Part shown: positions 58,902 through 60,664 of the stretch, piece after piece
How the letters are laid out: each line of letters begins with the position of its first letter
Numbering within the stretch: the stretch's first letter is position 1
The notes under the pieces: generated by a model
The model's input: the letters and a program-made list of their open reading frames with translations, nothing else
Database searches by the model: none
What the model was told of the DNA's origin: nothing
Assembly: GCA_003818605.1 (NCBI GenBank)
Contig: RPQS01000024.1
Location: 1 to 60,664, forward strand
Direction: 5' to 3'
DNA: 60,664 bases
Source: Candidatus Zhuqueibacterota bacterium
GTDB lineage: Bacteria > Electryoneota > RPQS01
Position numbers and translations under genes: made by a program

Positions 58902-60664
58902 TTAACCTTCTCCGCCCGCGTCGCCGTTCTCGCTGACTTCCAACTGATCGTCATCATCTTCCTTGACGATCTTGGCCACGTCGCCTACGCGGTCTCCGGT
59001 GTCCAGCTTAATGAGCCTCACGCCTTGCGTAACCCGACCCATTTCGCGGATCGCAGATACGCTCTGCCGGATCACAACTCCGTTGGAGGTCACGATGATA
59101 AGATCATCATTCTCGTTGATCTCTTTAATCGCCACCATCAATCCGGTTTTGGGTGTGGTTTTCAGAGCCAGCACGCCCTGTGCACCGCGTTTGGTGAGGC
59201 GGAAGTCTTCCACTGCCGAGCGTTTGCCGTAGCCGTTTTCGGTCACGGTAAGAATAGAGGAGTTTTCGTGCACGACAATCATGCCCACGGCATACGCACT
59301 GGCCTTCAAGGCCACGCCGCGCACACCCGTGGCCGTGCGGCCCATGGCTCGCACTTCATTTTCCGTGAAACGGACAGCCTTGCCTTCACTTGTGCCGATG
59401 ATCACTTCATTGGAACCGTCGGTCAATGCGGCGTCCAACAGAGCGTCTCCCTCCGCAATGTTCAGTGCAATGATCCCCGATGAGCGTGGATTGGAAAAAT
59501 CGGAAAGCTGAGTCTTTTTCACCGTGCCGTTCTTCGTGCACATGAGCACGTACCGATCTTCGGAAAAATCCTTGACCGTAACAAACGCCCGCACGTTTTC
59601 CTCGGCGCTGCGTTCGATCAGATTGACCAGAGCTTTGCCGCGCGTGCCGCGTCCGAGCTGCGGAATCTGATAAACCTTCAGCCAGTAGCAGCGGCCTTTG
59701 TCCGTGAAGAACAGAATATAGTCGTGCGTCGAAGCGACGAACAGATGTTCGATCCAGTCCTCTTCGCGCGTGGACGCTCCTTGGCTGCCGCGTCCTCCGC
59801 GGCCCTGCTTGCGGAATCCGGAAACGGGGAAGCGTTTGATGTAGCCGCCGTGTGAAATGGTCACGACCATCTCTTCGGTAGCGATCAAATCTTCCATGGA
59901 CACTTCCGCCGTGTCTTCCACCACAAGCGTTCGCCGCTCGTCGCCGTACTTTTCGCGGAGTTCGACCAGCTCTGCGCGGACGGCCTGCATGCGCATTTCC
60001 CGCGAGGCGATCAATGCTTCCAGCGCGGCGATGCGTGATTTGAGTTCCCGGATTTCATCAATGAGCTTCTGCCGTTCCAGACCCGTGAGCCGCGCCAGCC
60101 GCATATCCAGAATTGCCTTGGCTTGCACTTCGGATAGCTGGAAGGCTGCACGTAATTCCGCCGCCGCCACTTCGGTGGAAGAAGCCTTACGGATAATGTC
60201 AATCACTTCGTCAATGTTGTCCACCGCGATCTGCAAGCCTTCGAGAATATGCATCCGCTCTTTGGCTTCGCGCAGTTCATATTGCGCGCGGCGGTAGATC
60301 ACATCATGGCGGTGATCGAGATAATATTCGATCATCTGCCTGAGATCAAGAATGCGCGGCGCGCCCTTTACCAGAGCGAGCATAATCACGCCGAAGGTTT
60401 CCTGCATCGGCGTGTGCTTAAAAAGCTGCGAAAGCACCACATCGGGGACAGCTTCGCGCTTGAGTTCCAACACCAGCCGCATGCCGTCGCGATCCGATTC
60501 GTCCCGGATATCGGCAACACCTTCGATCTTCTTGTCGTTGACCTGCTGAACTATGCTCTCGATCAGCCGCGTCTTGTTAACCTGATACGGAATTTCCGAA
60601 ATAACGATCCGCGTGCGCGCCCCGGCTCGTTCCGGTTCCTCGACGTTAGCCTTGGCTCGTACCG
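58902..60664 (-). CDS. gyrA: DNA gyrase subunit A, C-terminal part
   Basis: The 3' portion of the gyrase A gene; it enters from beyond the right edge, and the internal Met at 60482 is not its start. Visible parts are the end of the breakage-reunion domain and coiled coil (RIVISEIPYQVNKTRLIE; LDMRLARLTGLERQKL), and the C-terminal beta-pinwheel with a GyrA box (KQGRGGRGSQG, near Q-x-R-G-G-x-G) that wraps DNA and distinguishes GyrA from ParC. The end is an acidic tail (KEDDDDQLEVSENGDAGG) like that which regulates supercoiling in other GyrA proteins. It forms the 5' end of the visible minus-strand cluster gyrA-TPR-transferase-rex. Confidence 0.95.
   Translation of the reverse strand, partial: VRAKANVEEPERAGARTRIVISEIPYQVNKTRLIESIVQQVNDKKIEGVADIRDESDRDGMRLVLELKREAVPDVVLSQLFKHTPMQETFGVIMLALVKGAPRILDLRQMIEYYLDHRHDVIYRRAQYELREAKERMHILEGLQIAVDNIDEVIDIIRKASSTEVAAAELRAAFQLSEVQAKAILDMRLARLTGLERQKLIDEIRELKSRIAALEALIASREMRMQAVRAELVELREKYGDERRTLVVEDTAEVSMEDLIATEEMVVTISHGGYIKRFPVSGFRKQGRGGRGSQGASTREEDWIEHLFVASTHDYILFFTDKGRCYWLKVYQIPQLGRGTRGKALVNLIERSAEENVRAFVTVKDFSEDRYVLMCTKNGTVKKTQLSDFSNPRSSGIIALNIAEGDALLDAALTDGSNEVIIGTSEGKAVRFTENEVRAMGRTATGVRGVALKASAYAVGMIVVHENSSILTVTENGYGKRSAVEDFRLTKRGAQGVLALKTTPKTGLMVAIKEINENDDLIIVTSNGVVIRQSVSAIREMGRVTQGVRLIKLDTGDRVGDVAKIVKEDDDDQLEVSENGDAGGEG

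Overview
The window looks like the chromosome of a Gram-negative bacterium from an uncultured, Bacteroidota-related (FCB superphylum) lineage. Five secreted proteins and a C25 cysteine protease end in Por-type (type IX secretion) tails of the form YPNPFN...GVYFxRL...KxxLxK, and a PorV/PorQ-type outer-membrane protein is present. Unlike Bacteroidota proper, the non-coding DNA shows standard sigma70-type promoters (a perfect TTGACA-N17-TATAAT at 7744-7772) and clear Shine-Dalgarno sites. I would place it in a candidate phylum near Zixibacteria, KSB1, Calditrichota or Electryoneota, but cannot choose among them. No rRNA, tRNA, CRISPR, phage or transposase gene was seen.

Layout. 1-7565 (minus): an operon of a C25 protease, a PorV/PorQ-like barrel, a fibronectin-type lipoprotein and the start of an SLBB polysaccharide-export protein. 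7566-8070: divergent promoter region. 8071-14050 (plus): DUF485 protein, VC_2705-type sodium:solute symporter, and a 1224-residue fusion protein (PHP phosphoesterase, membrane-anchored sCache sensor, PAS-like region, CBS pair, DUF294-type nucleotidyltransferase). 14284-19719 (plus): GPP34-family protein, pgi, small membrane and soluble proteins, DinB-like protein, sucC. 19813-33759 (plus): a run of exported proteins (Asp-box propeller, outer-membrane barrel, 5'-nucleotidase, lamin-tail protein, lysyl-endopeptidase-like protease, M1 aminopeptidase). 33835-38391 (minus): phosphate transporter with its DUF47 partner, rhomboid protease, CoA-binding protein, PEGA protein. 38600-45585 (plus): methyltransferase, arsR-arsM, Por-tail protein, GNAT, histone-like SWIB protein, GT-C-type membrane protein. 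45682-48012 (minus): lipoprotein, small membrane protein, homocysteine methyltransferase. 48352-54544 (plus): radical SAM protein, large Asp-box/Ig protein, nth, secreted esterase. 54627-60664 (minus): alkaline phosphatase, rex, sugar-phosphate transferase, TPR protein, and the 3' part of gyrA.

Two themes stand out. One is secretion-based scavenging: proteases, peptidase, nucleotidase, phosphatase and esterase, plus Pi and carboxylate uptake, fit a heterotroph degrading external polymers. The other is a set of short palindromic elements between genes: REP-like hairpins, a two-copy dispersed repeat (40589-40652 and 53220-53282) of which one copy is translated into the N-terminus of an esterase, and a nested inverted repeat at 42377-42513 whose two hairpin loops are complementary. 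The strongest candidate for an undescribed system is the 8.1-14.1 kb transporter module with its fused sensor/phosphoesterase/nucleotidyltransferase.
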